Shown in pieces: positions 8,237 to 15,868 of a stretch of 35,927 nt of DNA. This DNA comes from Deltaproteobacteria bacterium (GTDB taxonomy: Bacteria; Desulfobacterota; Desulfobacteria; Desulfobacterales; JAFDMD01). Numbering within the stretch: position 1 is the stretch's first letter; every line of letters starts with the position of its first letter. The stretch is taken from positions 1 to 35,927 of the forward strand of contig JAFDMF010000017.1 of the NCBI GenBank assembly GCA_019306065.1. The letters are read 5' to 3'. The position numbers and the translations under genes are program-made. The notes under the pieces were generated by a model. It searched no databases, was not told the DNA's origin, and worked only from the letters and a program-made list of their open reading frames with translations.

Positions 8237-8317
8237 AAGGGTTTCTCGCTTTGTTCGACAGGACAGGACAGGATTTTTTTATTCTGTAATGTCAACAAGC
8301 GCGGCGAGGAAAGAACC
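8237..8317. repeat. Family C palindrome (C1)
   Basis: The arms are GGGTTTCTCGCTTTGTTCGA and the near-complement of CAAGCGCGGCGAGGAAAGAA. This is the widespread bacterial GAGAAATCCC/TCGAGCGAAGCGAG-type intergenic repeat, here with a duplicated GGACA motif (CAGGACAGGACAGG). Confidence 0.6.
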
Positions 8318-8346
8318 ATTATTAATAATTAAAGGAGTATTATACA

Positions 8347-9021
8347 ATGAGAATTTTATTTTTCGGACCTAATGGCAGCGGCAAAGGAACACAGGGCGCA
8401 ATTTTAAAAGATAAATATAAAACGCCTCATATAGAATCCGGCGCAATTTTCAGAGAAAACATTACAAACGGAACAGAGCTGGGGGCAAAGGCAAAAGGTT
8501 ATATAGACAAAGGCGAACTGGTTCCGGACGACATTACAATTCCTATGATATTAGACAGACTTAAACAAGCGGATTGCAGCAAAGGCTGGCTTTTGGACGG
8601 TTTCCCGAGAAATAAAAATCAGGCTGTAAAGCTTGACGAAGCCTTAAAACAGGCTGGAATGGCTCTTGATATAGTAGTAGAGATAATTTTAGACCGCGAG
8701 ATTGCAAAAAACAGAATTATGGGCAGAAGGTTATGCGTAAATGACAACAATCATCCGAACAATATTTTTATAGACGTAATCAAACCTAATGGCGACAAAT
8801 GCCGCGTATGCGGCGGGGATTTAAAAACGAGAAGCGACGATCAAGATGAAAATGCAATCAATAAACGCCACGCTATTTATTATAATGATCAGGACGGAAC
8901 CATTGCGGCGGCATACTATTTTAAAGATTTGGCTGCAAAAGACGACTCTATAAAATACATTATATTAGACGGAGAGCCGAGCGTAAAACAGGTAACCGCC
9001 GAGCTTGTATCAAAACTTTAA
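8347..9021 (+). CDS. adk: Adenylate kinase, metal-binding D. gigas type
   Basis: The enzyme catalyses ATP + AMP = 2 ADP. In sulfate reducers it regenerates ADP from the AMP released by APS reduction, which links it to the apr-qmo genes here. The 224-aa sequence has the P-loop GPNGSGKGT at residues 7-15 and LDGFPR at 83-88. The LID holds Cys130, His136, Cys152 and Cys155, spaced exactly like the Zn/Co/Fe ligands (Cys129, His135, Cys151, Cys154) reported for the Desulfovibrio gigas enzyme. AAAGGAG precedes the ATG at good distance, and a clean terminator follows 29 bp after the stop. Confidence 0.95.
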   Translation: MRILFFGPNGSGKGTQGAILKDKYKTPHIESGAIFRENITNGTELGAKAKGYIDKGELVPDDITIPMILDRLKQADCSKGWLLDGFPRNKNQAVKLDEALKQAGMALDIVVEIILDREIAKNRIMGRRLCVNDNNHPNNIFIDVIKPNGDKCRVCGGDLKTRSDDQDENAINKRHAIYYNDQDGTIAAAYYFKDLAAKDDSIKYIILDGEPSVKQVTAELVSKL

Positions 9022-9050
9022 AAACCGTTTATAAAGTATAAAAAATATAG

Positions 9051-9084
9051 AAAACGGCGTATTATAATATACGCCGTTTTTTAT
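9051..9084 (+). terminator. Rho-independent terminator of adk
   Basis: A perfect 12-bp stem, AAAACGGCGTAT / ATACGCCGTTTT, around the loop TATAAT is followed by further Ts. Confidence 0.9.
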
Positions 9085-9184
9085 ATTAACATTAATATAG
9101 CTACATAATATTTCTTCAAAACCCAAACAAATACGATACAATGCGCGCTTGATATTTTTATTTTTTATAAAAAGAGATATAAAA

Positions 9185-10246
9185 ATGAATAAAAAAAACA
9201 CTTCCGAACTTCGTCTGATTGCATGGGAAATAACCAGAAGCTGCAACCTTAAATGCGTTCATTGCAGAGCCTCTGCAACAAACGGACCATACCAAGGAGA
9301 ACTTGATACTGATAGCGCTTTTAAATTACTTGATCAAATAGCAGATATCGGAAGCCCTATAATCATATTAACCGGCGGCGAGCCTCTGATGCGAGAGGAT
9401 ATATTTGAAATAGCATATTACGGAACAAAAAAAGGGCTAAAAATGGTTATGGCGACTAACGGCGCTCTTGTAAACGGAAGCGCGGCAAAAAAGATGGCTC
9501 TTTCCGGAATAAAAAGAATAAGTATAAGCTTAGACGGCGACGACAGCAAATCTCACGATAGCTTCAGAGGAGTTTCCGGCGCTTTTAACGCGGCAATAGA
9601 CGGAATAAAAGCCGCAAAAGAAGCGGGAATAGAATTTCAGATAAATACCACAGTTACAAAAGCAAATTTTAACAGACTTGAAAAAATACAAAACTTAGGG
9701 ATAGAACTGGGAGCGGCAGCGCATCATATATTTTTACTTGTTCCTACAGGCAGAGGCAAATATATAGTTGATCAGGAGATAAACGCCGAAGAATATGAAA
9801 AAGCTTTAAACTGGCTATATGACAGAAGCAAAGTTGTTCCTTTGCAAATAAAGGCTACATGCGCTCCGCATTATTACAGAATTTTAAGACAACGCGCAAA
9901 AAAAGAAGGGACCGAGGTAACCTTTAAAACCCATGGGCTTGACGCTGTTACAAGGGGTTGTTTAGGAGGAACAGGGTTTTGTTTTATCTCGCATATCGGC
10001 ATAGTTCAGCCATGCGGATTTTTAGATATAAACTGCGGAGACATAACAAAAACTGAGTTTGGCGAAATATGGAATAATTCCGAAACATTTTTAAATTTAA
10101 GAGATTATAGCAAACTTAAAGGCAAATGCGGCAAATGCGGTTTTAAAAGAGTCTGCGGAGGATGCAGGGCAAGAGCTTATGAGGCTACGGGCGATTATCT
10201 TGCCGAAGAACCTTTATGCGATTATAATCCGAATAATAGAATTTAG
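9185..10246 (+). CDS. ahbD: Heme synthase AhbD (Fe-coproporphyrin III decarboxylase)
   Basis: AhbD is the radical SAM enzyme of the siroheme-dependent alternative heme pathway of sulfate reducers and archaea; it decarboxylates two propionates of Fe-coproporphyrin III to give heme b. The 353-aa sequence matches my memory of the family closely: LRLIAWEITRSCNLKCVHCR (cluster Cys20, Cys24, Cys27), ILTGGEPLMR, KATCAPHYYRILRQRAKKEG, GTGFCFISHIG and the C-terminal SPASM-like Cys set in CGKCGF...CGGCRARAYEATG. I start at the ATG at 9185, behind AAAGAG, rather than a TTG 36 bases earlier, because the family begins here. The TAG stop lies in a TTTAGACGC sequence resembling the family B left end. No other ahb gene is in the window. 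Confidence 0.92.
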   Translation: MNKKNTSELRLIAWEITRSCNLKCVHCRASATNGPYQGELDTDSAFKLLDQIADIGSPIIILTGGEPLMREDIFEIAYYGTKKGLKMVMATNGALVNGSAAKKMALSGIKRISISLDGDDSKSHDSFRGVSGAFNAAIDGIKAAKEAGIEFQINTTVTKANFNRLEKIQNLGIELGAAAHHIFLLVPTGRGKYIVDQEINAEEYEKALNWLYDRSKVVPLQIKATCAPHYYRILRQRAKKEGTEVTFKTHGLDAVTRGCLGGTGFCFISHIGIVQPCGFLDINCGDITKTEFGEIWNNSETFLNLRDYSKLKGKCGKCGFKRVCGGCRARAYEATGDYLAEEPLCDYNPNNRI

Positions 10247-10327
10247 ACGCAAAACCTATCCATGTATCTTTTTTTGAAAATAAAGGGGCGGAAGGAAATA
10301 ATGGAGAAAACGCTCATTATTAAAAAT

Positions 10328-10467
10328 ATTTAATCACAAAAAACAATGATTATAACAGGGAGTAGATATTCAATTTTGTTTGCTCCGCTTTTTATTTCCC
10401 AATCGGCAAGAGCCGCTACGCAAAAAAAATTTGAACATCTTATGAACGAATATAAGCCGAGGAAAGC
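10328..10467 (+). repeat. Family B element (B2)
   Basis: The left end is TTTAATCACAAAAAACAATG and the right end is GAATATAAGCCGAGGAAAGC. The interior contains GTTTGCTCCGC and CGGCAAGAGCCGCTACGCA in imperfect inverted arrangement, so the transcript folds into a long hairpin. About 140 bp. Confidence 0.75.
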
Positions 10468-10587
10468 TCCATGTCTGAAAAAAATTAGACGCAAAAAACA
10501 ATGATTATAATTAAGATACAGAGTAACAGAGTGTCAATGGGACAAAGGAATCGGTTTTTAATATTTTAATTGCAAAAAAGTATTATT

Positions 10588-10640
10588 GAATTTCGGAGGA
10601 TAACAAAGTCCTTTGTTCGTTTATGCAGTGAATAACGATT
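10588..10640 (+). repeat. Half family A element
   Basis: GAATTTCGGAGGATAACAAA, then a CCTTTGTTCG tract and ATGCAGTGAATAACG. It corresponds to the left arm of the family A palindromes; the right arm is missing. Confidence 0.6.
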
Positions 10641-10657
10641 TTTAATCACAAAAGATA

Positions 10658-11647
10658 ATGAAAAGTAATACCCAACTATTAATATTATATACTCTCTCTT
10701 TTATTATAAGCGCCGGGGGAGCATTTTTTATAGCAAAATTCGGGCATAAATTTTCGCTTATAGATATTCCGAATCAAAGAAGCTCTCATACTTTTGCTAT
10801 GCCCAAAGGAGGCGGGGTAGGGATATTAATTTCATTTATATACGCATCCTTCATACTTGCGGTTCCGAAAAGCCTTTTAATATCCGGAGTTATTTTATCC
10901 GTAGTAAGCATATCAGACGATATAAAAGATATTTCGGTAAAGATTCGTCTTTCCATACAATTGATATGCAGTATAATATTTTTATTAGGGATATTTTTTT
11001 ACAGAGAGGTTCCCAAAGAGATATATCCGCTTTTTTTAATACTTCCGGTATTTATCATAGGCACAATAAATTTTTATAATTTTATGGACGGCATAGACGG
11101 AATTGCCGGAATTGCCGGCATAATAGCATTCGGATTGTTGGCATATTACGGTTATATAAACGGCAAATCGTTATCTTTAATCTATCTTAATATATCTTTA
11201 TCCTTATCCTGCGCCGGATTTTTAATATTTAATTTTCCGTCCGCTAAAGTTTTTATGGGAGATGTAGGAAGCGTTTTGTTAGGCTTTTTATTCGGAGCTA
11301 TGGCTCTTTTATTTGCAAGCTGTTTTTTAGATATTTTGTGCATACTTTCTTTTCTTTTTACATTTTATGCAGACGAACTTACAACAATGGCGGTAAGACT
11401 TAAAAATAAGGAATCTATTAGCCAAGCCCACAGAAAACATCTTTTTCAGCTTTTTGCAAACGAGCTTAAAGTTTCTCATTGGAAAATTAGTTTGTATTAC
11501 GGAATAATACAACTATCTATAGGGATAAGCGCTATATTTTTCAGAAAAAAAGGGGAGATATTTATATTTATACTTTTGTTATTATATTTTTTGATATTTT
11601 CCGCCGTATCTTATTATGTCCGAAAAAAGGTTAAGAAGATTTCATAA
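10658..11647 (+). CDS. WecA/MraY-family sugar-phosphate transferase
   Basis: This 329-aa polytopic membrane enzyme (about ten hydrophobic segments) should transfer a sugar-1-phosphate from a UDP-sugar to a polyprenyl phosphate, starting a cell-surface glycan. Family motifs are present: IDIPNQRSSHTFAMPKGGGV near residues 37-56, the Asp-rich SDDIKDIS around 90, NFYNFMDGIDGIAGIAG around 138-154 and FMGDVGS near 198. The histidine motif region, SQAHRKHLFQ, is near 250. The sequence looks more like WecA/TagO-type enzymes than MraY. There is no clear Shine-Dalgarno: the ATG follows a family B-like left end directly. The stop TAA falls inside a family A half element (CATAACAAAGTAG). No glycan genes flank it. 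Confidence 0.85.
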   Translation: MKSNTQLLILYTLSFIISAGGAFFIAKFGHKFSLIDIPNQRSSHTFAMPKGGGVGILISFIYASFILAVPKSLLISGVILSVVSISDDIKDISVKIRLSIQLICSIIFLLGIFFYREVPKEIYPLFLILPVFIIGTINFYNFMDGIDGIAGIAGIIAFGLLAYYGYINGKSLSLIYLNISLSLSCAGFLIFNFPSAKVFMGDVGSVLLGFLFGAMALLFASCFLDILCILSFLFTFYADELTTMAVRLKNKESISQAHRKHLFQLFANELKVSHWKISLYYGIIQLSIGISAIFFRKKGEIFIFILLLLYFLIFSAVSYYVRKKVKKIS

Positions 11648-11682
11648 CAAAGTAGTTTGTTCGTTTATGCAGCGAATAACAA
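11645..11682 (+). repeat. Half family A element overlapping a stop codon
   Basis: ATAACAAAGTAGTTTGTTCG followed by TTTATGCAGCGAATAACA, the left arm of family A. The WecA-like gene ends on its TAA. Confidence 0.65.
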
Positions 11683-11684
11683 TT

Positions 11685-11832
11685 GTTAATTACGAAAAAA
11701 GAATGATTATAAAAGGGGGGAGATGTTTGCGTTGTTTGACGAAAAACTTGTTAAAAATTATTTCCCAATCGGCAAGAGCCGCTCCGCAAAAAAACTGCAA
11801 ACATCTCTTGATCTAATTTAAACAGAGGAAGC
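11685..11832 (+). repeat. Family B element (B3)
   Basis: The left end is GTTAATTACGAAAAAAGAAT followed by GATTATAAAAGG; the right end is CTAATTTAAACAGAGGAAGC. GATGTTTGCG near 11723 pairs with GCAAACATC near 11800, closing a long hairpin that contains CGGCAAGAGCCGCTCCGC. An ORF can be read through it but is only repeat sequence. Confidence 0.75.
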
Positions 11833-11835
11833 AAT

Positions 11836-11912
11836 AAAGGGATTTCTTGCTTTGCTCGAAATGATAGACTTTTCATTTGTCATTTCGACGAGCGCAGCGA
11901 GGAGAAATCCCT
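11836..11912. repeat. Family C palindrome (C2)
   Basis: AAGGGATTTCTTGCTTTGCT at the left and the complement-like GAGCGCAGCGAGGAGAAATC at the right, with CGAAATGA/TCATTTCG inner arms. It is the clearest family C copy and starts three bases after B3. Confidence 0.75.
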
Positions 11913-11977
11913 TAATTAAAATTATAAATAGAGGAAGCATCCGTTATTAAAGATACTTAATTATAAAAAAAATAATA

Positions 11978-12057
11978 AAATTTTGCCGTATAACAAAGTA
12001 GTTTGTTCGTTTTCAACGCAGAAAACGGGCAAAATACGAAGTTATACGGCAAAATTT
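11978..12057. repeat. Compact family A palindrome (A3)
   Basis: Left arm AAATTTTGCCGTATAAC, right arm GTTATACGGCAAAATTT, continuing inward through AAAGTAGTTTGTTCGTTTTC and GAAAACGGGCAAAATACGAA with a short AACGCA loop. The nested inner palindrome of A1, A5 and A6 is missing. It lies just upstream of the radical SAM gene at 12077. Confidence 0.8.
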
Positions 12058-12076
12058 AATCAGGGGATAATATATT

Positions 12077-12946
12077 ATGCATTACGAAGGAAATATAATA
12101 AGACCTCCGAGCGAAGCAAACAGCATACTTTTGCAGGTTACTCTCGGATGTTCTCACAATAAATGCACATTTTGCGGAACTTATAAAGATAAAAGATTTG
12201 GCATAAAACCAGATTCAATTATAGACGAAGATATAGCTTTTGCCGCGAAATATTGTAAAAACCAAAGACGAGTTTTTATATGCGACGGAGATGCCCTTAT
12301 AATTCCTATGAAACGTCTTGTTAGAATATTAGAAAAAATAAAAAACGATCTTCCGCAAGTTACGCGTATAGGTTTATATGGAAATGCAAAAGGGCTTAAA
12401 ATGAAAACCGTAAAAGAATTGGAACAGCTTAAAGAGCTCGGTTTAAAAATAATATACATGGGGCTTGAAAGCGGAGACGAGGTTACTTTAAAAGCTATTA
12501 ATAAAGGCGCGACTCCTGCGACAATGATAGAAACAGGCAGAAAAGCAAGGAATGCGGGCATAAAACTTTCGGTTACGGTTTTGCTTGGAATTGCCGGAAA
12601 CATAAGGTCTCAAATACATGCCAAACAAACGGGCAAGGTTCTTTCCGCAATAGAGCCGAATTATATAGGAGCATTATCTCTTATGCTTTTGCCGGATACG
12701 TCTCTTTACAAAGATTGGGAGAAGGGAGAATTTCAGCTTATAGAACCGAATGAGATGCTTGCCGAATTAAGAACAATGATAGCTTGGACAGATATATCTT
12801 CCGGGCTTTTTCACGCAAATCATGCTTCCAATTATCTTCCTATAAAAGCAAGGCTGCCGAAAGATAAGGAGCCGATTTTAAAGATAATAGACGATGCTCT
12901 TGCAGGAAAGGTAGAACTTAAACCGGAATGGTTACGAGCGTTATAA
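12077..12946 (+). CDS. Radical SAM protein with Cx4Cx2C cluster motif
   Basis: The 289-aa protein belongs to a radical SAM group related to Elp3 and the B12-binding enzymes but without a B12 domain. It opens with MHYEGNIIRPPSEANSILLQ and has the motif CSHNKCTFC (Cys25, Cys30, Cys33), with four residues in the first interval instead of three. The sequence YMGLESGDE around residue 131 and LLGIAG near 173 are the downstream strands of the barrel. Such proteins are common in anaerobes and their substrate is unknown to me. AGGGGAT before the ATG serves as ribosome-binding site. It appears monocistronic, with an upstream compact palindrome and a hairpin after it that is shared with the convergent helicase gene. 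Confidence 0.8.
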   Translation: MHYEGNIIRPPSEANSILLQVTLGCSHNKCTFCGTYKDKRFGIKPDSIIDEDIAFAAKYCKNQRRVFICDGDALIIPMKRLVRILEKIKNDLPQVTRIGLYGNAKGLKMKTVKELEQLKELGLKIIYMGLESGDEVTLKAINKGATPATMIETGRKARNAGIKLSVTVLLGIAGNIRSQIHAKQTGKVLSAIEPNYIGALSLMLLPDTSLYKDWEKGEFQLIEPNEMLAELRTMIAWTDISSGLFHANHASNYLPIKARLPKDKEPILKIIDDALAGKVELKPEWLRAL

Positions 12947-13007
12947 AAAATAGATTAAATATCCGATAGTAGTTTTTACCCGCAATTTTTCCGTATTCTT
13001 TGAAAAG

Positions 13008-13056
13008 GGGATATGGGAAACTTGCTTTTTTATACCCGGCTGGTTTTCCATATCCC
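13008..13056. terminator. Hairpin between convergent genes
   Basis: GGGATATGGGAAA (13008-13020) pairs with TTTCCATATCCC (13045-13056), with one bulge and a 24-base loop. It lies 12 bp from the end of the helicase gene and about 60 bp after the radical SAM gene. There is no proper T run, so it may be a weak terminator or an RNA-stabilising hairpin. Confidence 0.5.
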
Positions 13057-13068
13057 GCGCTCGTTCCT

Positions 13069-14652
13069 TTATTTTTTTGCATGGGTAATCAGAGGCTTTC
13101 CCCCTTTTTTTTGAAAACTAACAAGAATTTGTTCCGCTTTTTCAAAAGGAACGGTTATAAAAGAAAATTTATCCATTACCAGTATATCGCTAATATATCT
13201 GTTTTCAATTGATACTTTGTTTCTGATAAGATTGACCAGTTTTTTAGCGTTCATTTTGTCTTTCTTGCCAAGAGCGACAAAAAGTCTTGCTTTACCCTTT
13301 TTATCAAGCTGCTTTTTTCTTCCGCCAATCTCTTGTATTTCGCCATAGGCATCAGGATTAAGTTGTTCTTCAAAGCAATAATTAAGTATAGCGGCTAATA
13401 TATCCGACGGATTATTTTCTTTAATTAAGCTCTTTGCCCAGTTATAATATTTAACGTCAATCTCGTTATCAAGGATAGTATTCAGATCGTCATCTATTTT
13501 TTTCTTTTTGGCATTGATAATATCTGTTATTTTCGGAACTTTTGATTTTTTAATATCGGTTTTGGCAATTCGCTGTATAAACATTAGCCGCTTATACTCG
13601 CTGGGAGTAATAAAAGTAATAGCCGTGCCTTCATTTCCCGCCCTTCCCGTACGTCCTATTCTATGAACGTAAGATTCCGGATTTTCGGGTAGCGAATAGT
13701 TTATAACGTGCGTAAGGTTCATAACATCAATTCCGCGCGCCGCAACATCTGTCGCTATCAGGATATTGATTTTTTGTTTCTTGAAGTTTTTCAAAGTGTT
13801 TTCTCTTTGCATCTGGGAAAAATCTCCATGGATAGCCGCGGCGTCGTATCCTCTATGAACTAAGTGGGTTACAATGGAATCAACATCAATTTTTGTTCTG
13901 CAAAAAACCAGCCCGTAAAAATTATCTTTAATATCAATTATTCTGCATAATGCTTCGAATTTATCAGATGCTTTAACCTCAAAGTATATTTGCTCTGTCA
14001 GATTAGTTGTCAGATGCTCTTGCTTAACTTTAATAAGCTCGTAATTCTCCATATATTTGCGCGCGAGTTCCTTTATTTTGTTCGGAATTGTCGCGGAAAA
14101 CAGCAGCGTTCTTTTGTCGGTATTTGTATGTTTCATTATTTCTTCAACATCTTCGATAAATCCCATATTAAGCATTTCATCAGCTTCATCTATTATCAAA
14201 TGTTCGATTTTTTCAAGCTTTAGGGTTTTTCTTTTAAGATGATCGATTATTCTGCCGGGAGTTCCGACTACAATATGCACATTTTTTTTTAATCTGCGTA
14301 ATTGCTGAATAATAGATTGACCGCCATATATCGGTACGATCTTAATGCCGGTTTCCCCTTTGAGCGAACTGATTTCCTCCGATACCTGAATTGCCAGCTC
14401 TCTTGTGGGAACAAGAATGAGCGCCTGAACCGCTTTGGATTGGGGATTGATCATTTCCAGCAAAGGCAATCCGAATGCCGCGGTTTTACCCGTGCCGGTC
14501 TGGGCTTGCGATATGATATTCGTATCGTCTCGAAGCATTACGGGGATAGTAATAATCTGAATTGAGGTCGGTTCTTCAAACCCTTTTTTATTAATTGCGT
14601 CTAATATGGTTGCCGAAAGGCCAAGGCTTTTAAATGTTTTTTTATTTGTCAT
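13069..14652 (-). CDS. DEAD-box ATP-dependent RNA helicase (DeaD/CsdA type)
   Basis: The 527-aa protein has a full set of DEAD-box motifs: F..GFEEPTSIQ (Q motif, about residues 24-32), AQTGTGKT (50-57), PTRELA, TPGRI, DEAD near residue 155, SAT, the RGIDV motif V and HRIGRTGR motif VI. A C-terminal DbpA-like RNA-binding domain (about 445-520) contains RLFVALGKKDKMNAKKLVNLI, as in E. coli DeaD and DbpA. It unwinds RNA in ribosome assembly or mRNA turnover, often as a cold-shock helicase. The chosen ATG has AAGAGAAA upstream. It stands alone, with a 280-bp AT-rich leader that may hold autoregulatory sequence as in other deaD genes, although I see no clear motif. Confidence 0.93.
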   Translation of the reverse strand: MTNKKTFKSLGLSATILDAINKKGFEEPTSIQIITIPVMLRDDTNIISQAQTGTGKTAAFGLPLLEMINPQSKAVQALILVPTRELAIQVSEEISSLKGETGIKIVPIYGGQSIIQQLRRLKKNVHIVVGTPGRIIDHLKRKTLKLEKIEHLIIDEADEMLNMGFIEDVEEIMKHTNTDKRTLLFSATIPNKIKELARKYMENYELIKVKQEHLTTNLTEQIYFEVKASDKFEALCRIIDIKDNFYGLVFCRTKIDVDSIVTHLVHRGYDAAAIHGDFSQMQRENTLKNFKKQKINILIATDVAARGIDVMNLTHVINYSLPENPESYVHRIGRTGRAGNEGTAITFITPSEYKRLMFIQRIAKTDIKKSKVPKITDIINAKKKKIDDDLNTILDNEIDVKYYNWAKSLIKENNPSDILAAILNYCFEEQLNPDAYGEIQEIGGRKKQLDKKGKARLFVALGKKDKMNAKKLVNLIRNKVSIENRYISDILVMDKFSFITVPFEKAEQILVSFQKKGGKPLITHAKK

Positions 14653-14932
14653 ATATTTCTCTTTTTTAATTATTATCTAACCCGTATTATTTTACGGCGG
14701 TAAAGATATTATTTAGGTTTTTGTCATAATTGCGAGATGATTAGGCAATTTTTCAATGCGGTTCTTTTTTTTATTTATTAATTAAATATGACTGTTTTTT
14801 CGAAAATAACAAGAGTAAAATAAAACCCTATAAGTCCGAAAAGTTTTAATCTGCGATAATCCCCTCTATTTTCCACATTGAGTAATAAAGAGAGGCGAGG
14901 ATGATTTTTTGGAGTAACGGTTTGTATATTCA

Positions 14933-15622
14933 TTATCTTATAATACATTTTTTAACCGTTTTTTCGGCTATGGATTTAAAATTAAGCAGATCTTTTTTAT
15001 CATAATTTTTTCTAATATCTTTAAAAAATTCGGGATTAAGCGGCTCTTTGGCATTGAAAAGCTGCAAAGCATAAAGATTTGCGCCTGCAATTAGTTGAGC
15101 AATTTTTTCTATGATATCGCCGTTTATAATTTTTTTTGAACATGTGGTTCTAAACTCATAAGGTATTTGAGCCGTTTTTATTAATTTTATGCTTTCGATT
15201 ATTTTTTTCGGTTCCGCTTTTTCTTGAAATATAGGCGCATAAAGATTCGGGGCGGTTTTTATATCCATAGCGAGATAATCTATCAGTTTTTTTTTAAGCA
15301 GTTTTTCTATTTTGTCCGGATTGGTTCCGTTTGTATCAAGTTTTATAGGATAACCGAGATTTTTTATTTTTAAGCAAAGCTCTTCAAGTTTGTTGTATAG
15401 GGTTGGTTCTCCGCCGGATATAACGACTCCTTGAGTAAAATTTATTCGTTCTTTTAAAAGATTGATAATTGTATTTTCTTTGTAAGGAGTAAAATCGCCT
15501 TTTATAAGTATTTGGTTATGACAATACGGGCATTTTAGGTTGCAGCCCGCAATAAAGATAACAAGGCTTATTTTACCCGGATAATCTATCAAGGATGTTT
15601 TTTGTAATCCGCCTATAGGCAT
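14933..15622 (-). CDS. Glycyl-radical enzyme activase, NrdG2 type
   Basis: This 229-aa radical SAM protein has cluster motif CNLKCPYC (Cys27, Cys31, Cys34) in the context GGLQKTSLIDYPGKISLVIF, which is characteristic of anaerobic ribonucleoside-triphosphate reductase activating proteins of the longer, TIGR02495-like group. VISGGEPTL near residue 72 and DTNGTNP near 97 follow. It would install the glycyl radical on the class III reductase NrdD, letting the cell make deoxynucleotides without oxygen. No nrdD is in the window. The ribosome-binding site AGAGGAAAT lies in a TAAATAGAGGAAATTTTAAA stretch resembling a family B right end, directly beside palindrome A4. Confidence 0.85.
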   Translation of the reverse strand: MPIGGLQKTSLIDYPGKISLVIFIAGCNLKCPYCHNQILIKGDFTPYKENTIINLLKERINFTQGVVISGGEPTLYNKLEELCLKIKNLGYPIKLDTNGTNPDKIEKLLKKKLIDYLAMDIKTAPNLYAPIFQEKAEPKKIIESIKLIKTAQIPYEFRTTCSKKIINGDIIEKIAQLIAGANLYALQLFNAKEPLNPEFFKDIRKNYDKKDLLNFKSIAEKTVKKCIIR

Positions 15623-15641
15623 TTTAAAATTTCCTCTATTT

Positions 15642-15685
15642 AAATTTTGGCGGATAACAAACTACTTTGTTATCCGCCGAAATTT
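15642..15685. repeat. Minimal family A palindrome (A4)
   Basis: Two 20-bp arms, AAATTTTGGCGGATAACAAA and TTTGTTATCCGCCGAAATTT, with one mismatch and a CTAC loop. It is the simplest member of the family and shows its core. It lies upstream of the activase gene. Confidence 0.9.
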
Positions 15686-15730
15686 GCTCATTATGTTTTT
15701 GTGATTAAAATTTTTTTTTTAATAATGGAC

Positions 15731-15868
15731 GTTTCCTCTGTTTATATTAGCTCCTGATATGTTTGCAGTTTATTTGCGTAGCGGCTCTTCCCAATCGGCA
15801 AGTAAGAAGCGGAGCAAACAAACGCAAACATCGCCAACTTTTATAATCATTTTTTTTTGTGATTAAAT
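15731..15868 (-). repeat. Family B element (B4), fused to the end of the RM-like gene
   Basis: On the minus strand it starts TTTAATCACAAAAAAAAATG then ATTATAAAAG, and ends GCTAATATAAACAGAGGAAA. GTTTGCGTTTGTTTGCTCCG near its start folds onto CCGCTACGCAAATAAACTGC near its end around TTGCCGATTGGGAAGAG. The last seven codons (IFNHKKK and TGA) of the upstream RM-like gene are read from its left end. Confidence 0.8.

Larger units (their letters stand above)
7941..8346. other. Intergenic gap holding D1 and C1 repeats before adk
   Basis: This 406-bp stretch lies between the divergent HesB and adk genes. It contains a family D copy (8005-8050), a family C palindrome (8237-8317) and an AT-rich middle with TTGACA at 8145-8150 but no convincing -10 box. 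An apparent minus-strand ORF through it is composed of the repeats and is not a gene. The adk ribosome-binding site (AAAGGAG) lies at its right end. Confidence 0.6.
10247..10657. other. 411-bp repeat-filled gap
   Basis: There is no gene here. It contains a full family B element (10328-10467), a second B left end near 10480-10510 (TTAGACGCAAAAAACAATGA), and half a family A palindrome (10588-10640). The following gene starts directly after a third B-like left end, AATCACAAAAGATAATG. Confidence 0.7.

Noticed and set aside
7999-8319. 106-codon minus-strand ORF between hesB and adk
   Set aside because: It runs through family D and C repeats, has no ribosome-binding site and a composition unlike a protein.
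9149-9184. Upstream TTG start for ahbD adding 12 residues
   Set aside because: The added residues are hydrophobic and not in the family, and the ATG at 9185 has AAAGAG upstream.
11616-11816. 66-codon plus-strand ORF after the WecA-like gene
   Set aside because: It starts inside that gene in another frame and continues through repeats A and B3; it is repeat sequence, not a gene.
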